NCBI RefSeq assembly: GCF_001895005.1
Contig: NZ_BCXH01000004.1
Span: 186,001-250,000, forward strand
Source of the DNA: Rhodococcus yunnanensis NBRC 103083
GTDB taxonomy: Bacteria; Actinomycetota; Actinomycetes; Mycobacteriales; Mycobacteriaceae
Direction: 5' to 3'
Length of the DNA: 64,000 nt
Shown: piece after piece, positions 8,496 through 16,767 of the stretch
Numbering within the stretch: the first letter of the stretch is position 1
How the letters are laid out: the number at the start of each line of letters is the position of its first letter
Translations under genes and position numbers: made by a program
The notes under the pieces: model-generated
Seen by the model: only the letters and a program-made list of their open reading frames with translations
Told to the model about the DNA's origin: nothing
The model's database searches: none

Positions 8496-9725
8496 TCAGA
8501 CGGGGCGTTCGACGATGTCCAGCAGGTGTAGTCCCATGTGCATCAGAAGCCGGTCGTTCCCGGAGTCGAGGTCGATGCCCGACGCGACCCGAATTTGCTC
8601 CAGCCGGTAGTAGAGCGAGGTTCGGTGCATGTGCAATGTCGTGGCGGTGCGTGCGATCGAACCTCCGTTGTCGAGAAAGGCCCGCAGGGTCTTCACGAGT
8701 TTCCCGGAATCGTCGGCGTCGATGAGGTCCCGCAGTGGTTGCGGAACGGTTGTCCACACCAAGGAAGTATCCGGAAGGTCGAGCAACACGGCGTCGACGC
8801 CGAGTTCGTGCCAGAAGACAACCGTGTCGGTGATCGACGACACACGTCGGGCCGCTTTGAGTGCGATGTCGGCGCGGTGTCTCGCGACGAAGGCATTGGC
8901 CAATCCGCCTGTGGTCGTTCCGATTCCGATGCAGGTGCTGCTCGACGCGTCGCCGAGCAGGCGACGCAGCTCGGATTCGATCTGGCCCGCTTGCCGCGCC
9001 AACTCGCTCCGTTCGATCGGCCGAGCTTTGACCTGCAGGAGAACGGCGCTGTCCTCGGCGATGTATACGCGTGTGCTCTTCGAGTGAATTCGAGTCACCG
9101 TGTCGATCGCTACCCGTAGTGCGATGTCGACCGGGGTCTGGGAATCCTCTGCCGGGTCGGCGGCCACGACTGTGACGGCGATGCTGTCCAGTGCAGGCAG
9201 ATCCCTGCTCTCCTCGAAGTAGGCGAGCGCCCCCTGCCTCGCCTGCGCGTCCCTGGTCAGCAGGTCACGCAGTGCACTGCGTCTCTCTACTTGCTGTGGG
9301 TCGGATTCGAGTGAGTCGGTGTACATCTGCGCTGCGATGTCGCGACTGACTTTCGCGATGTGCTCGATCTCCGCGCTCGTCAACGACTGATCGGCGTCGA
9401 TGACCATCAGGAGCCCGATCAACATCCCTGGCCCGTACAGCGGCACGCATAGTCGCGACTTGAGGCCGAGCGCATCACTGCCTTCGAGAACGTGTGGTCC
9501 GTGCCAACGCGCTGCGCCCTGGCCGAGGACGAATCGGCCGATTTCGTCGCCTGCGTCGCGGTCGAGCATCGCGCGGATGCGCACGGTGTCCTCGTCGCCG
9601 AAGTGGCGGCTGGCGCAGATCAATCGCACCGCCGGGTCGTCGATGACGACCGAGCGGCCGAGGAACTCACCGAGTTCGTCGACCAACGAGCGAACCCCTG
9701 CACCTGCGATGATCGGACTGGTCAC
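8496..9725 (-). CDS. PucR/CdaR-family transcriptional regulator with GAF-like sensor
   Basis: A 409-aa regulator. Residues up to about 160 resemble a GAF-type sensor domain (RLCVPLYGPGMLIGLLMVI). The middle is the CdaR/GGDEF-like region usual in this family. The C-terminus is the PucR helix-turn-helix with FLDNGGSIARTATTLHMHRTSLYYRLEQI. Such proteins usually activate catabolic operons in response to a small molecule. It is transcribed toward the alpha/beta hydrolase gene and divergently from the leader frame and PPC gene. The motif at 9746-9760, 21 bases from its start codon, suggests autoregulation and co-control of the hydrolase. Confidence 0.88.
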   Translation of the reverse strand: MTSPIIAGAGVRSLVDELGEFLGRSVVIDDPAVRLICASRHFGDEDTVRIRAMLDRDAGDEIGRFVLGQGAARWHGPHVLEGSDALGLKSRLCVPLYGPGMLIGLLMVIDADQSLTSAEIEHIAKVSRDIAAQMYTDSLESDPQQVERRSALRDLLTRDAQARQGALAYFEESRDLPALDSIAVTVVAADPAEDSQTPVDIALRVAIDTVTRIHSKSTRVYIAEDSAVLLQVKARPIERSELARQAGQIESELRRLLGDASSSTCIGIGTTTGGLANAFVARHRADIALKAARRVSSITDTVVFWHELGVDAVLLDLPDTSLVWTTVPQPLRDLIDADDSGKLVKTLRAFLDNGGSIARTATTLHMHRTSLYYRLEQIRVASGIDLDSGNDRLLMHMGLHLLDIVERPV

Positions 9726-9745
9726 TCAACCCATCCTTCCAGGCA

Positions 9746-9760
9746 TTTTCTACGAAACGT
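9746..9760. promoter_or_regulatory. Shared 15-bp motif, copy 2 (candidate PucR site)
   Basis: TTTTCTACGAAACGT is the exact reverse complement of the motif at 8430-8444. It lies in the divergent region between the PucR-type gene (start 9725) and the leader frame at 9914, where it could act on either promoter. Confidence 0.5.
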
Positions 9761-9913
9761 GGATAAATCGGCGCGTGTTCGCAACGCTGTGCCATGTTGC
9801 GTGGCTCACTGCCTGTCGATACTCGAAAGTACAACTCGGCTTCCTTTCACAGGCCCCACGCGACCGAGCAGGCGCTGGGCGTGAAGGAGCTTATTCGCGC
9901 TAGGAGTCACACA

Positions 9914-9955
9914 ATGAAGGACACCCCTCGCATCATCGGTCCGACCGAGCGATGA
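9914..9955 (+). CDS. Putative 13-aa leader peptide coupled to the PPC gene
   Basis: A short open frame encoding MKDTPRIIGPTER. Its ATG is preceded by TAGGAG with a 7-base spacer, the best ribosome site in the region. Its TGA overlaps the ATG of the next gene (ATGA), and that gene has only a weak ribosome site of its own. The arrangement suggests translational coupling or a short regulatory leader. No run of one amino acid is present, so classic attenuation is not indicated. It could instead be the remnant of a longer gene. Expression is unproven. Confidence 0.4.
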   Translation: MKDTPRIIGPTER

Positions 9956-10854
9956 CCATGACCACAGGTGCACCCGTGATCGTGTTTCCCGGACCTCGCC
10001 ACCCCGATCGTCGGCACACGATTCTGACGGACACGTCGTCGGTGAACACCACACTCGAACCGAACATTCGGCTTATCGACGCGCTGGAGGCAGTGGCCGA
10101 CCGGCACGGCGCCTCGTCGGCCCAGTTCGAACTCATGGGCGGAACGCTGGACCGAATCTCGTACTGCTTCCCCGCGTGCGGTGCGGGTGAGAATCCGATC
10201 AGCTACAGCGAGACGCACGAGTCCGACGTTCCAGCGCAGCTGCTCACCGCCTCGGTCACGTTCGGATACCGGCACGGCGAGCGTTTCATGCACTGCCATG
10301 CGGCCTGGATCGACGCATCGGGCGCACTGCGGGCAGGCCACCTCTGGCTGGAGTCTCGTCTGGGGCCGGTCCCGGTCTATGCGGTCCTGCATACGCTTTC
10401 AGGGATCGACATGATCAGCGACGACGATCCCGAGACCAGGATGCCTGCGTTCACGCCGACCGCATCGTCACCCGCGGTCGAGACGGACGGTGACCGTGCC
10501 CGCGCCGTGATCGGTCGTATTCTTCCTGGCGAGGACATCGTCGAAGCAGCCGAGGAGATATGCCGTGCCCACGGCTTCTCCCGTGCGCTGGTGCGTGCCG
10601 GGGTCGGCAGTCTCGTCGGTGGTTGCTTGCGCCGAGCGGATTCCGACAAGCTCGTCGACGGCCCGGCAACGGAGATCGTGACCATTCAGGGATCGATGGC
10701 CTCCGACGCGAACGGTGCTGTGCATGGTGATCTTTCGGCGATACTGGTCGACCTCCGCGGCGACGTACACGCCGGTCTCCTGATACGTGGGCGCAACCCG
10801 GTTGCGGTCACGTTCGAACTATTGGTCATCGAGGATCGAGAAGCACATGAGTAA
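9952..10854 (+). CDS. Tandem PPC (DUF296) domain protein
   Basis: A 300-aa protein with two copies of the PPC/DUF296 fold, best known from plant AT-hook proteins and as small bacterial trimers. The first copy (about 30-150) has MHCHAAW followed by GALRAGHLWLES. The second (about 175-295) has VHGDLSAILVD and GDVHAGLLIRGRNPVAVTFELLV. These are the usual His-containing and glycine-rich elements, though the second keeps fewer histidines. No DNA-binding AT-hook is visible, so an enzymatic or small-molecule role is as likely as regulation. ATG 9952 overlaps a leader frame; ATG 9958 is an alternative. The gene overlaps the following SDR by 8 bases. Confidence 0.75.
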   Translation: MTMTTGAPVIVFPGPRHPDRRHTILTDTSSVNTTLEPNIRLIDALEAVADRHGASSAQFELMGGTLDRISYCFPACGAGENPISYSETHESDVPAQLLTASVTFGYRHGERFMHCHAAWIDASGALRAGHLWLESRLGPVPVYAVLHTLSGIDMISDDDPETRMPAFTPTASSPAVETDGDRARAVIGRILPGEDIVEAAEEICRAHGFSRALVRAGVGSLVGGCLRRADSDKLVDGPATEIVTIQGSMASDANGAVHGDLSAILVDLRGDVHAGLLIRGRNPVAVTFELLVIEDREAHE

Positions 10855-11644
10855 CAGACTTGCAGGCAAGGTCGCCGTCGTGTTCGGCGCAGGCTCCAGT
10901 GGCGCCACCCTCAGCAACGGGCGAGCTGCGGCGCTGGCTTTCGCGCGAGAAGGTGCCGCCGTCGCGGCGATCGATCGAAGTGCGGCAGAGGCAGCACTCA
11001 CCGCCGAAGAGATAGTCGGAGAAGGCGGTATTGCGCAGGCGTTCACCGCCGACGTCACCGATGAAGATCAGGTGCGTGCGGTGATAGCCGACGTCGCCGC
11101 CGCGTTCGGCCCGCCGACCGTTCTGCACAACAACGTCGGCGCAGCCAGGATCGGTGACATCACCGAACTCGAGCTTGCAGACTGGGATTCGGCCCTCCAG
11201 GTGAATCTCACCGGGGTGTTTCTCGCGTGCAAGCACACCATTCCCTGGATGCTGAAGGCAGGCACCGGGTCGATCATCAACGTGTCCTCGCTGGCCGCCA
11301 TCCGCTACACCGGATACAACTACCCCAGCTACATGGCCTCCAAGGGTGCGGTCGACCAACTCACGGTGTCGGTGGCGCTCGAATACGCCTCGCGGGGAAT
11401 CCGCGCCAACGCAATTCTTCCCGGACTCATCAACACCCCGCTCGTGGCTCGTCAGATCGTGAGCGACGACCAACAGCAGGCTGCCCGCGAATTGGCCGCG
11501 CGGGACGCTGCCAGTCCGACCGGGCGCATGGGTTCTCCCTGGGATGTGGCGCATGCTGCGGTCTTCTTGGCCTCGGACGAAGCCGCCTACGTCAACGGAG
11601 TCCTGTTGCCGGTCGACGGCGGTCTGGCGGTGAGATCGAAGTGA
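10847..11644 (+). CDS. Short-chain dehydrogenase/reductase (SDR)
   Basis: A 265-aa classical SDR with cofactor loop VFGAGSSGATLSNGRA near the N-terminus, an NNVGAA motif, and catalytic Tyr and Lys in YPSYMASKGAVDQL with the Ser in NVSSLAA upstream. The C-terminal YVNGVLLPVDGG segment is typical of the 3-oxoacyl-ACP-reductase-like group. The ATG lies inside the end of the PPC gene (ATGAGTAA), so the two are translated together. The substrate is unknown; oxidation or reduction of a secondary alcohol or ketone is expected. Confidence 0.87.
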   Translation: MSNRLAGKVAVVFGAGSSGATLSNGRAAALAFAREGAAVAAIDRSAAEAALTAEEIVGEGGIAQAFTADVTDEDQVRAVIADVAAAFGPPTVLHNNVGAARIGDITELELADWDSALQVNLTGVFLACKHTIPWMLKAGTGSIINVSSLAAIRYTGYNYPSYMASKGAVDQLTVSVALEYASRGIRANAILPGLINTPLVARQIVSDDQQQAARELAARDAASPTGRMGSPWDVAHAAVFLASDEAAYVNGVLLPVDGGLAVRSK

Positions 11645-11726
11645 GTGATCGCAAGAGACCGATGAGGACACCGCTGTAACGAATCCCGGGTTCGACCATG
11701 CCTGGTGCCTAGTGACACGATTCCAC

Positions 11727-11765
11727 CAACCTGTTATACATGTTTCATAGATGTATGACAGGTTG
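11727..11765. promoter_or_regulatory. Long inverted repeat upstream of mqo (candidate operator)
   Basis: Two 15-base arms (11727-11741 and 11751-11765) pair with a single mismatch around a 9-base centre. The left arm reads CAACCTGTTATACAT. The repeat ends 41 bases before the mqo ATG and is AT-rich compared with its surroundings. TATACAT/ATGTATG cores resemble operators of FadR-type GntR regulators, and such a regulator is encoded directly after mqo. Confidence 0.6.
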
Positions 11766-11806
11766 CTTCGAGCGCCTGTTGACCCTCGAAAAGTTAGGCG
11801 TCTGCA

Positions 11807-13294
11807 ATGGACTACGACGTGGTGTTGGTCGGCGGCGGAATCATGACCGCCACCTTGGGAATGTTGTTGCGCAAGGTGGCGCCGGACTGGTCGATACTGG
11901 TCCTGGAGCGATTGGACGGGCTCGGGCTAGAGAGTTCTTCGGCGTGGAACAACGCAGGGACAGGGCATGCCGGTCTGTGCGAGTTCAATTACACCCCGTT
12001 GGACGGCGCTGGCTCGATCGACGTCGGTAGCGCGGTGACGGTCGGTGAGCAGTTTCATGTATCGAAGCACTTCTGGGCGAAGCTCGTGGCGGATGGATTG
12101 CTCGGTGAGCCAGAGGATTTCATTCGTACCGTGCCGCACTTCGGGTTCGCTCACGGCGCTGCCGGAGTGGAACATCTTCGTCTGCGGTACGAGGCGCTTC
12201 GGCATCACCCGCTGTTCGAGGGTATGACCATGACCCAGGACCGGGATCTCATGTCCGAATGGCTTCCGCTGATGTTCGACGACCGATCGCCGGAGGACGA
12301 CGTCGCGCTGTGCCGCAGTGGGGGAGGGACCGACGTCGATTACGGCGTACTCACTCGGCGGCTCTGTTCGGCTCTGGAAGGCGACGGTGCCGAGATTCGT
12401 ACGGGACAGGAAGTGCGCTCGCTGAGCCGCTCACGCAACGGCTGGGATCTGCAGGTTCGGGATCTGGAGGGGGACAGGACGTACGGCGTTCACGGCTCGT
12501 TCGTCTTTCTCGGTGCCGGGGGCGCCACCCTGCCGTTGCTGCAGCGGGCAGGCGTGGACGAGGTGAGCCACTACGGCGGATTTCCGATCAGCGGACAGTT
12601 CTTGCGCACGGACGCAGCACATCTGGTATCCCAGCATCGCGCGAAGGTGTACGGCCATGCCGAACCTGGAGCGCCCGCCATCTCCGTTCCGCATCTCGAT
12701 ACCCGAATAGTCGACGGACGTGAGTACCTCATGTTCGGCCCGTTCGCGGCGTTCTCACCGCGGTTTCTCAAACGCGGTGCCCTGCTGGATCTTCCGCGGT
12801 CGGTGACAGCACGAAATTGGACGACGTACGCCGGAGCAGGGATCCACAACCAAGAGATGGTCCGGTACCTCATCGGTCAACTGGCCATGACGGACAAGAT
12901 GCGGACTCGCAGTCTTCGACGGTTCGTGCCGACTGCCGACAGCGCGGACTGGCAGCTCTCGACGGCCGGACAACGCGTTCAGGTCGTCAAGCGCGTCGGT
13001 GGTCGTGGCACCATCGCAGGGTTCGGCACCGAGATCGTGACCCCGCGGAAGGGACGTATGGCCGCGCTGCTCGGCGCGTCCCCCGGCGCGTCGGCGTCGG
13101 CGTCCATCATGGCCGACGTGCTTGCGCGAAGCTTCCCGGACCGGATGAGCGGATGGTCCGACGCATTGCAGGAGTTGATTCCGGACTTCGGCGTCACGTC
13201 GTCCGAACGTGCGGTGCGCATGGCCACAGCTGTGAGCGCGAACGACGGAGTGCTGAAGCTGTCCGGGACAGTTGCGCAGAGAAAGTACGATTGA
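11807..13294 (+). CDS. mqo: Malate:quinone oxidoreductase
   Basis: A 495-aa FAD-dependent, membrane-associated enzyme that oxidises malate to oxaloacetate and passes electrons to quinone. The N-terminal Rossmann loop VLVGGGIMTATLGMLL and the diagnostic SSSAWNNAGTGHAGLCEFNYTP segment (residues about 44-65) are intact, and the length is normal for Mqo. The C-terminal part has TPRKGRMAALLGASPGAS, also typical. A FadR-type GntR gene follows at once, and a long inverted repeat lies just upstream, so local repression and ligand induction are likely. The D-malate/tartrate dehydrogenase at 19107 is another malate-related gene nearby. Confidence 0.95.
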   Translation: MDYDVVLVGGGIMTATLGMLLRKVAPDWSILVLERLDGLGLESSSAWNNAGTGHAGLCEFNYTPLDGAGSIDVGSAVTVGEQFHVSKHFWAKLVADGLLGEPEDFIRTVPHFGFAHGAAGVEHLRLRYEALRHHPLFEGMTMTQDRDLMSEWLPLMFDDRSPEDDVALCRSGGGTDVDYGVLTRRLCSALEGDGAEIRTGQEVRSLSRSRNGWDLQVRDLEGDRTYGVHGSFVFLGAGGATLPLLQRAGVDEVSHYGGFPISGQFLRTDAAHLVSQHRAKVYGHAEPGAPAISVPHLDTRIVDGREYLMFGPFAAFSPRFLKRGALLDLPRSVTARNWTTYAGAGIHNQEMVRYLIGQLAMTDKMRTRSLRRFVPTADSADWQLSTAGQRVQVVKRVGGRGTIAGFGTEIVTPRKGRMAALLGASPGASASASIMADVLARSFPDRMSGWSDALQELIPDFGVTSSERAVRMATAVSANDGVLKLSGTVAQRKYD

Positions 13295-13296
13295 TC

Positions 13297-13983
13297 GTGC
13301 TCGAAAAAGATGCCGTCGGCTTGACGGATCGTGTCGAAGGAGAGCTTCGCCGATCCATCGGTGACGAGACGTGGTCTCAGGGATCGCTGCTGCCGTCGGA
13401 GAACGAACTCGCCACCATTCATGGAGTCAGCCGAACGGTGGTGCGCGAGGCTATTTCGCGGCTGCGTGCCGCAGGTCTGGTTCAGACCAAGAAGGGCAGG
13501 GGTTCGGTGGTGCTGGCAAAACCGGCCTCCGGCGACTTCGGCCGGTCGTTGGCTTCGGTACACAGTCTGAGCGATCGCGTCCATCTGCTCGAGCTCCGCC
13601 GAGGGATCGAAGTGGAAGCTGCTGCCCTCGCTGCCACACGTCGCACCGAAGCCGCCGTGGTCTCGCTCGATGCGGCTCTGGGCGCGCTGTCGGAGGTCCG
13701 CGTCGAAGCCAGTGACGCGGTGGCCGCGGATTTCGCGTTCCACCGCGCCGTCGCGAGCGCGTCGAACAACCGCTTCCTGCTCGAGATACTCGACAGTCTC
13801 GGTGCGGCAGCCATCACGCGGCCGTACGTGGGAGAGGACGAGCAGGACAGCGCTCACCTCACCCGAGTCCTCGAGGAACATCGCCGGATACGTGACGCGA
13901 TCAGCGCTCGCGATGCGGTGGGAGCCGCCGCAGCCATGCGAACGCATCTCGATGCGTCGATCGCCCGTCTCGAACGCTCGTGA
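13297..13983 (+). CDS. FadR/FCD-type GntR transcriptional regulator
   Basis: A protein of about 228 aa with an N-terminal GntR winged helix (LPSENELATIHGVSRTVVREAISRLRAAGLV) and a C-terminal FCD ligand domain. The FCD part has ELRRGIEVEAAALAATR, DFAFHRAVASASNN, EEHRRIRDAI and MRTHLDASI, which supply the usual Asp/His metal-ligand set. GTG 13297 is chosen. TTG 13291, overlapping the mqo stop as TTGA and closer to AGAGAAAG, is a real alternative. Position after mqo suggests control of that gene by a malate-like or other C4 acid through the inverted repeat at 11727-11765. Confidence 0.88.
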   Translation: MLEKDAVGLTDRVEGELRRSIGDETWSQGSLLPSENELATIHGVSRTVVREAISRLRAAGLVQTKKGRGSVVLAKPASGDFGRSLASVHSLSDRVHLLELRRGIEVEAAALAATRRTEAAVVSLDAALGALSEVRVEASDAVAADFAFHRAVASASNNRFLLEILDSLGAAAITRPYVGEDEQDSAHLTRVLEEHRRIRDAISARDAVGAAAAMRTHLDASIARLERS

Positions 13984-13989
13984 CGGGCG
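13962..13989. terminator. Hairpin between convergent genes
   Basis: CGCCCGTC (13962-13969) pairs perfectly with GACGGGCG (13982-13989) across a 12-base loop that includes the end of the GntR gene. The convergent LAL gene ends at 13997. No T-run follows, as is common in high-GC actinobacteria, so it may terminate transcription from either side. Confidence 0.4.
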
Positions 13990-13996
13990 CGCAGCC

Positions 13997-16690
13997 TCAT
14001 CGCGATCTGGCCATCATCGCAAGTTCGACCCTGGTCCTTGCGCCGATCTTGTTGATTGCGTGCGAGACGTGAGTTTGAACGGTTCGAGGTGAAATATACA
14101 GCTGGCGCGCAACTTCGGTGCCGGACAGCCCGGACGCGATCAGTTCGGTCACGCGGAGTTCGGTCGGTGTCAGAGACTCCCAACCGGTGCTCGGTCGCCT
14201 GCGCGCGCCGGTAGCGCCGAGCCGCACTCCCACGGCCCGCAACCGCGACGTGACGCGTCGGCCCATGGCGGCAGCGCCGATGTCGTCGAGTGTGACGAGC
14301 GCGTTGCGGGCATGGTCGCGGGCCGCAGTCCTGTCACCGCCTGTGGCGGCAGCGCACGCCGCTTCCTCCCATGCACATGCCACGAGGATTCGATTGCCGA
14401 GTGCCAGGGCCGCATCGGCCGCGGTTCGAGCGAGGGCTTCGGTATCGAGATGGTTGCCGGTCAACGCCGATGCAAGAGTCACCGACGGTGCAGCTGCAGG
14501 GGTGATGTGTGTCTGCTCGGTCGTCAGGAACGAGTCGATGGCGTGCACCAGTCGGGTGTCGCCTGCTCGCACCGCTACTCGCGCGAAGTCGGCGGAATGC
14601 AGTCGAGCCATTGTGACCTGACGGTGAGCGATCAATTGTTCCCACGTGTTCCGTGCGAATTCCGCAGCGGCCGGCAGGTTTCCGCGTGCTTCGAGAAGCA
14701 GAACTCTCGCATGGTGTGTCAGTGCCATCCCGAACTGATCCGGCATGCTGCTCGCATCCCACGATGCCAATCGGTCCGTCGCCGCGGTGAGGTCGCCCTT
14801 GTAGATGTCGATCACCGTCCGTGGCCCGACGTAGTGAGATGTCCGCGCCAATCCCGACGCCTCGAGAATGTCGGCGCCGGTGTCGTAGTGTGCCGCTGCG
14901 TCGTCCAGTCGGCTTCGGTACAGGTCGATGCTGCCGGCGATGAAGTGCCGGAACGGATCTGCCCACCGAGTGGACGAAATATAGTTCTCCTGGTCGATCT
15001 CGGCCATGAGCTCGGCTGCCGCCTCGGCCCCGCGTGTATACGTCTCGATGAAGGGTGGCATCAGGTCGGCGGCCGAGTTCTCCTCAGCTACGTCTGCGGC
15101 ATCTCGTGCGGTGGCGAAGATGGCGATCTCGACGCCTGCGGGTCCGTTGCCGATCAGGAACTGGCGTACCGACTCGGCAAGCAGGCCGATCTGCGTGGAT
15201 TCTTTCGTCACCACCGTGGACGGGGTGATGGGTACCGGGTGTCGACCGTCGAGTAGAAGCACCCAGGACCGAAAGTCGTTCAGCGATGTTCGCGTTGCGT
15301 CGTCGATCTCCAGAGCCTGGGTGCTGTCGATCATCTCGAGTACTCGGTCCGTGAGTCCTTGCGTGAGCAGTGAGAAGATCAGCACCTGACGGAGAGCGGC
15401 GATGGAGTCGGCGTCGTCGGTCGCAGCGAGCGCCGCTTCGGCGACGTCCGACGCGCGCTGCATCTGTCCCGAGTGAGCGAGTGCCCACGCTCTGGACACG
15501 GCAAGTTCGTTGGCCGCATTCGAGCCTCCGACGGTGTGCGCGACGGCGTTGTCGAGCAGGTCCACTGCCACTGCCGGGGCAGCGGCGAGCTCCTCGGTTG
15601 CGGCGCGGACCGCATCGAGCGCGTGCGGCGCGCCCGCGGCAACGAGGTGGTGCGCAACCGATTGTGCGTCTCCGTTCTTACTGGTCCACTCCGCGATAGC
15701 CGTGTGCAGAAGGGTTCGAAGTGCGGGCGCCAGGCGTTCGTAGGTGACTTCGGCGTAGAGATCGTGTGCGAATGCAAGTCGCCCGTCGTCGGACAGCGTG
15801 ACGATTCCACCGTCCATGGCGACCTGTACGGGTTCGAGCAGAGCTGCCGGATTGCTCCCGTCGATGGCGGCCAAGTCTGCCAAGGTTGCCGCCGAACCCC
15901 ACACGGCCAACTTCTGCAGCAGCGTCCGGGCGGGAGCGTCGAGAAGCGAGAGTCTCTCGGACACGGACTCTTCGAGAGTTCCGACGGGCGAGGAATCGAC
16001 ACCCGACTTGAGCTCGGCACTGTCGCCGAGTATCTCGATCGCCCCGGCCCGATCGAGCTGGTCCATGAGGGCCGTGGTGTGCATCGGGTTCCCGCCGGTG
16101 GTGACGAGTCGTTCGAGCAACCGCGGGTTCGGCCACGCGCCCAGTCGGCTGTGGGCGAGCATTTCGATGTCCGCCGAGTCCATTGCAGGCAGAGTCCAGT
16201 CGCGCACGGCGGGTCTGGCAGCGAGCGTGATCAGTTGTTGTCTGACTGGGACACTGCGCCAAGCGACCACGAGGGCCAACGGCAGATGCCGGGCGGTGCC
16301 GGCGAGAACGTTCAGAAGCCCGAGAGTTCCGGCGTCCGCGTGATGAGCATCGTCGACGACCAACAGCAACGGACCCTGCGCGCACAACTCGTCGATGCGT
16401 GCGAGCAGTACCTGATCGAAGTGGGGTGGAATCGTCGCGGGGAGCTCGATGCCGAGCTGCTCGGCGGCCATACCGTACGGGCGCCGCCAGGACAGCTCGT
16501 CCCCGGTCGCCCACCGCGTCGCGACAGCCGTCCCGTACGCGATCTGCCTGAGGAGATACGTTTTTCCGGCCCCCGGACCGGCAGTGAGCATCAAGGTCCG
16601 CTCACCGACGCCGGTCACCGCCGCATGCACTGCAGCGGTCACCTCGGCGACGACGGTGCGTCGAATGCCGGAGTCCGACCGCAGCAACAT
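13997..16690 (-). CDS. LAL-family LuxR transcriptional regulator (large ATP-binding)
   Basis: An 897-aa regulator of the MalT/LAL class. The N-terminal STAND-like ATPase shows Walker A GPGAGKT (38-44) and Walker B LLLVVDDAHHAD (about 100-112). A long helical, TPR-like middle region follows. The C-terminus is a LuxR helix-turn-helix (about 835-890) with LTPTELRVTELIASGLSGTEVARQLYISPRTVQTHV. Such proteins are usually activators that switch on upon ligand and ATP binding. It is convergent with the GntR gene and stands apart from any operon, so its targets cannot be named. The ligand is unknown. Confidence 0.9.
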   Translation of the reverse strand: MLLRSDSGIRRTVVAEVTAAVHAAVTGVGERTLMLTAGPGAGKTYLLRQIAYGTAVATRWATGDELSWRRPYGMAAEQLGIELPATIPPHFDQVLLARIDELCAQGPLLLVVDDAHHADAGTLGLLNVLAGTARHLPLALVVAWRSVPVRQQLITLAARPAVRDWTLPAMDSADIEMLAHSRLGAWPNPRLLERLVTTGGNPMHTTALMDQLDRAGAIEILGDSAELKSGVDSSPVGTLEESVSERLSLLDAPARTLLQKLAVWGSAATLADLAAIDGSNPAALLEPVQVAMDGGIVTLSDDGRLAFAHDLYAEVTYERLAPALRTLLHTAIAEWTSKNGDAQSVAHHLVAAGAPHALDAVRAATEELAAAPAVAVDLLDNAVAHTVGGSNAANELAVSRAWALAHSGQMQRASDVAEAALAATDDADSIAALRQVLIFSLLTQGLTDRVLEMIDSTQALEIDDATRTSLNDFRSWVLLLDGRHPVPITPSTVVTKESTQIGLLAESVRQFLIGNGPAGVEIAIFATARDAADVAEENSAADLMPPFIETYTRGAEAAAELMAEIDQENYISSTRWADPFRHFIAGSIDLYRSRLDDAAAHYDTGADILEASGLARTSHYVGPRTVIDIYKGDLTAATDRLASWDASSMPDQFGMALTHHARVLLLEARGNLPAAAEFARNTWEQLIAHRQVTMARLHSADFARVAVRAGDTRLVHAIDSFLTTEQTHITPAAAPSVTLASALTGNHLDTEALARTAADAALALGNRILVACAWEEAACAAATGGDRTAARDHARNALVTLDDIGAAAMGRRVTSRLRAVGVRLGATGARRRPSTGWESLTPTELRVTELIASGLSGTEVARQLYISPRTVQTHVSHAINKIGARTRVELAMMARSR

Positions 16691-16767
16691 TGCCGAATCG
16701 TAACCGGATGTACCCCGTCAGTGCCGACTATCGCTCTCGAAGCGGTATTCGTGTGCAGCGCGACCGA

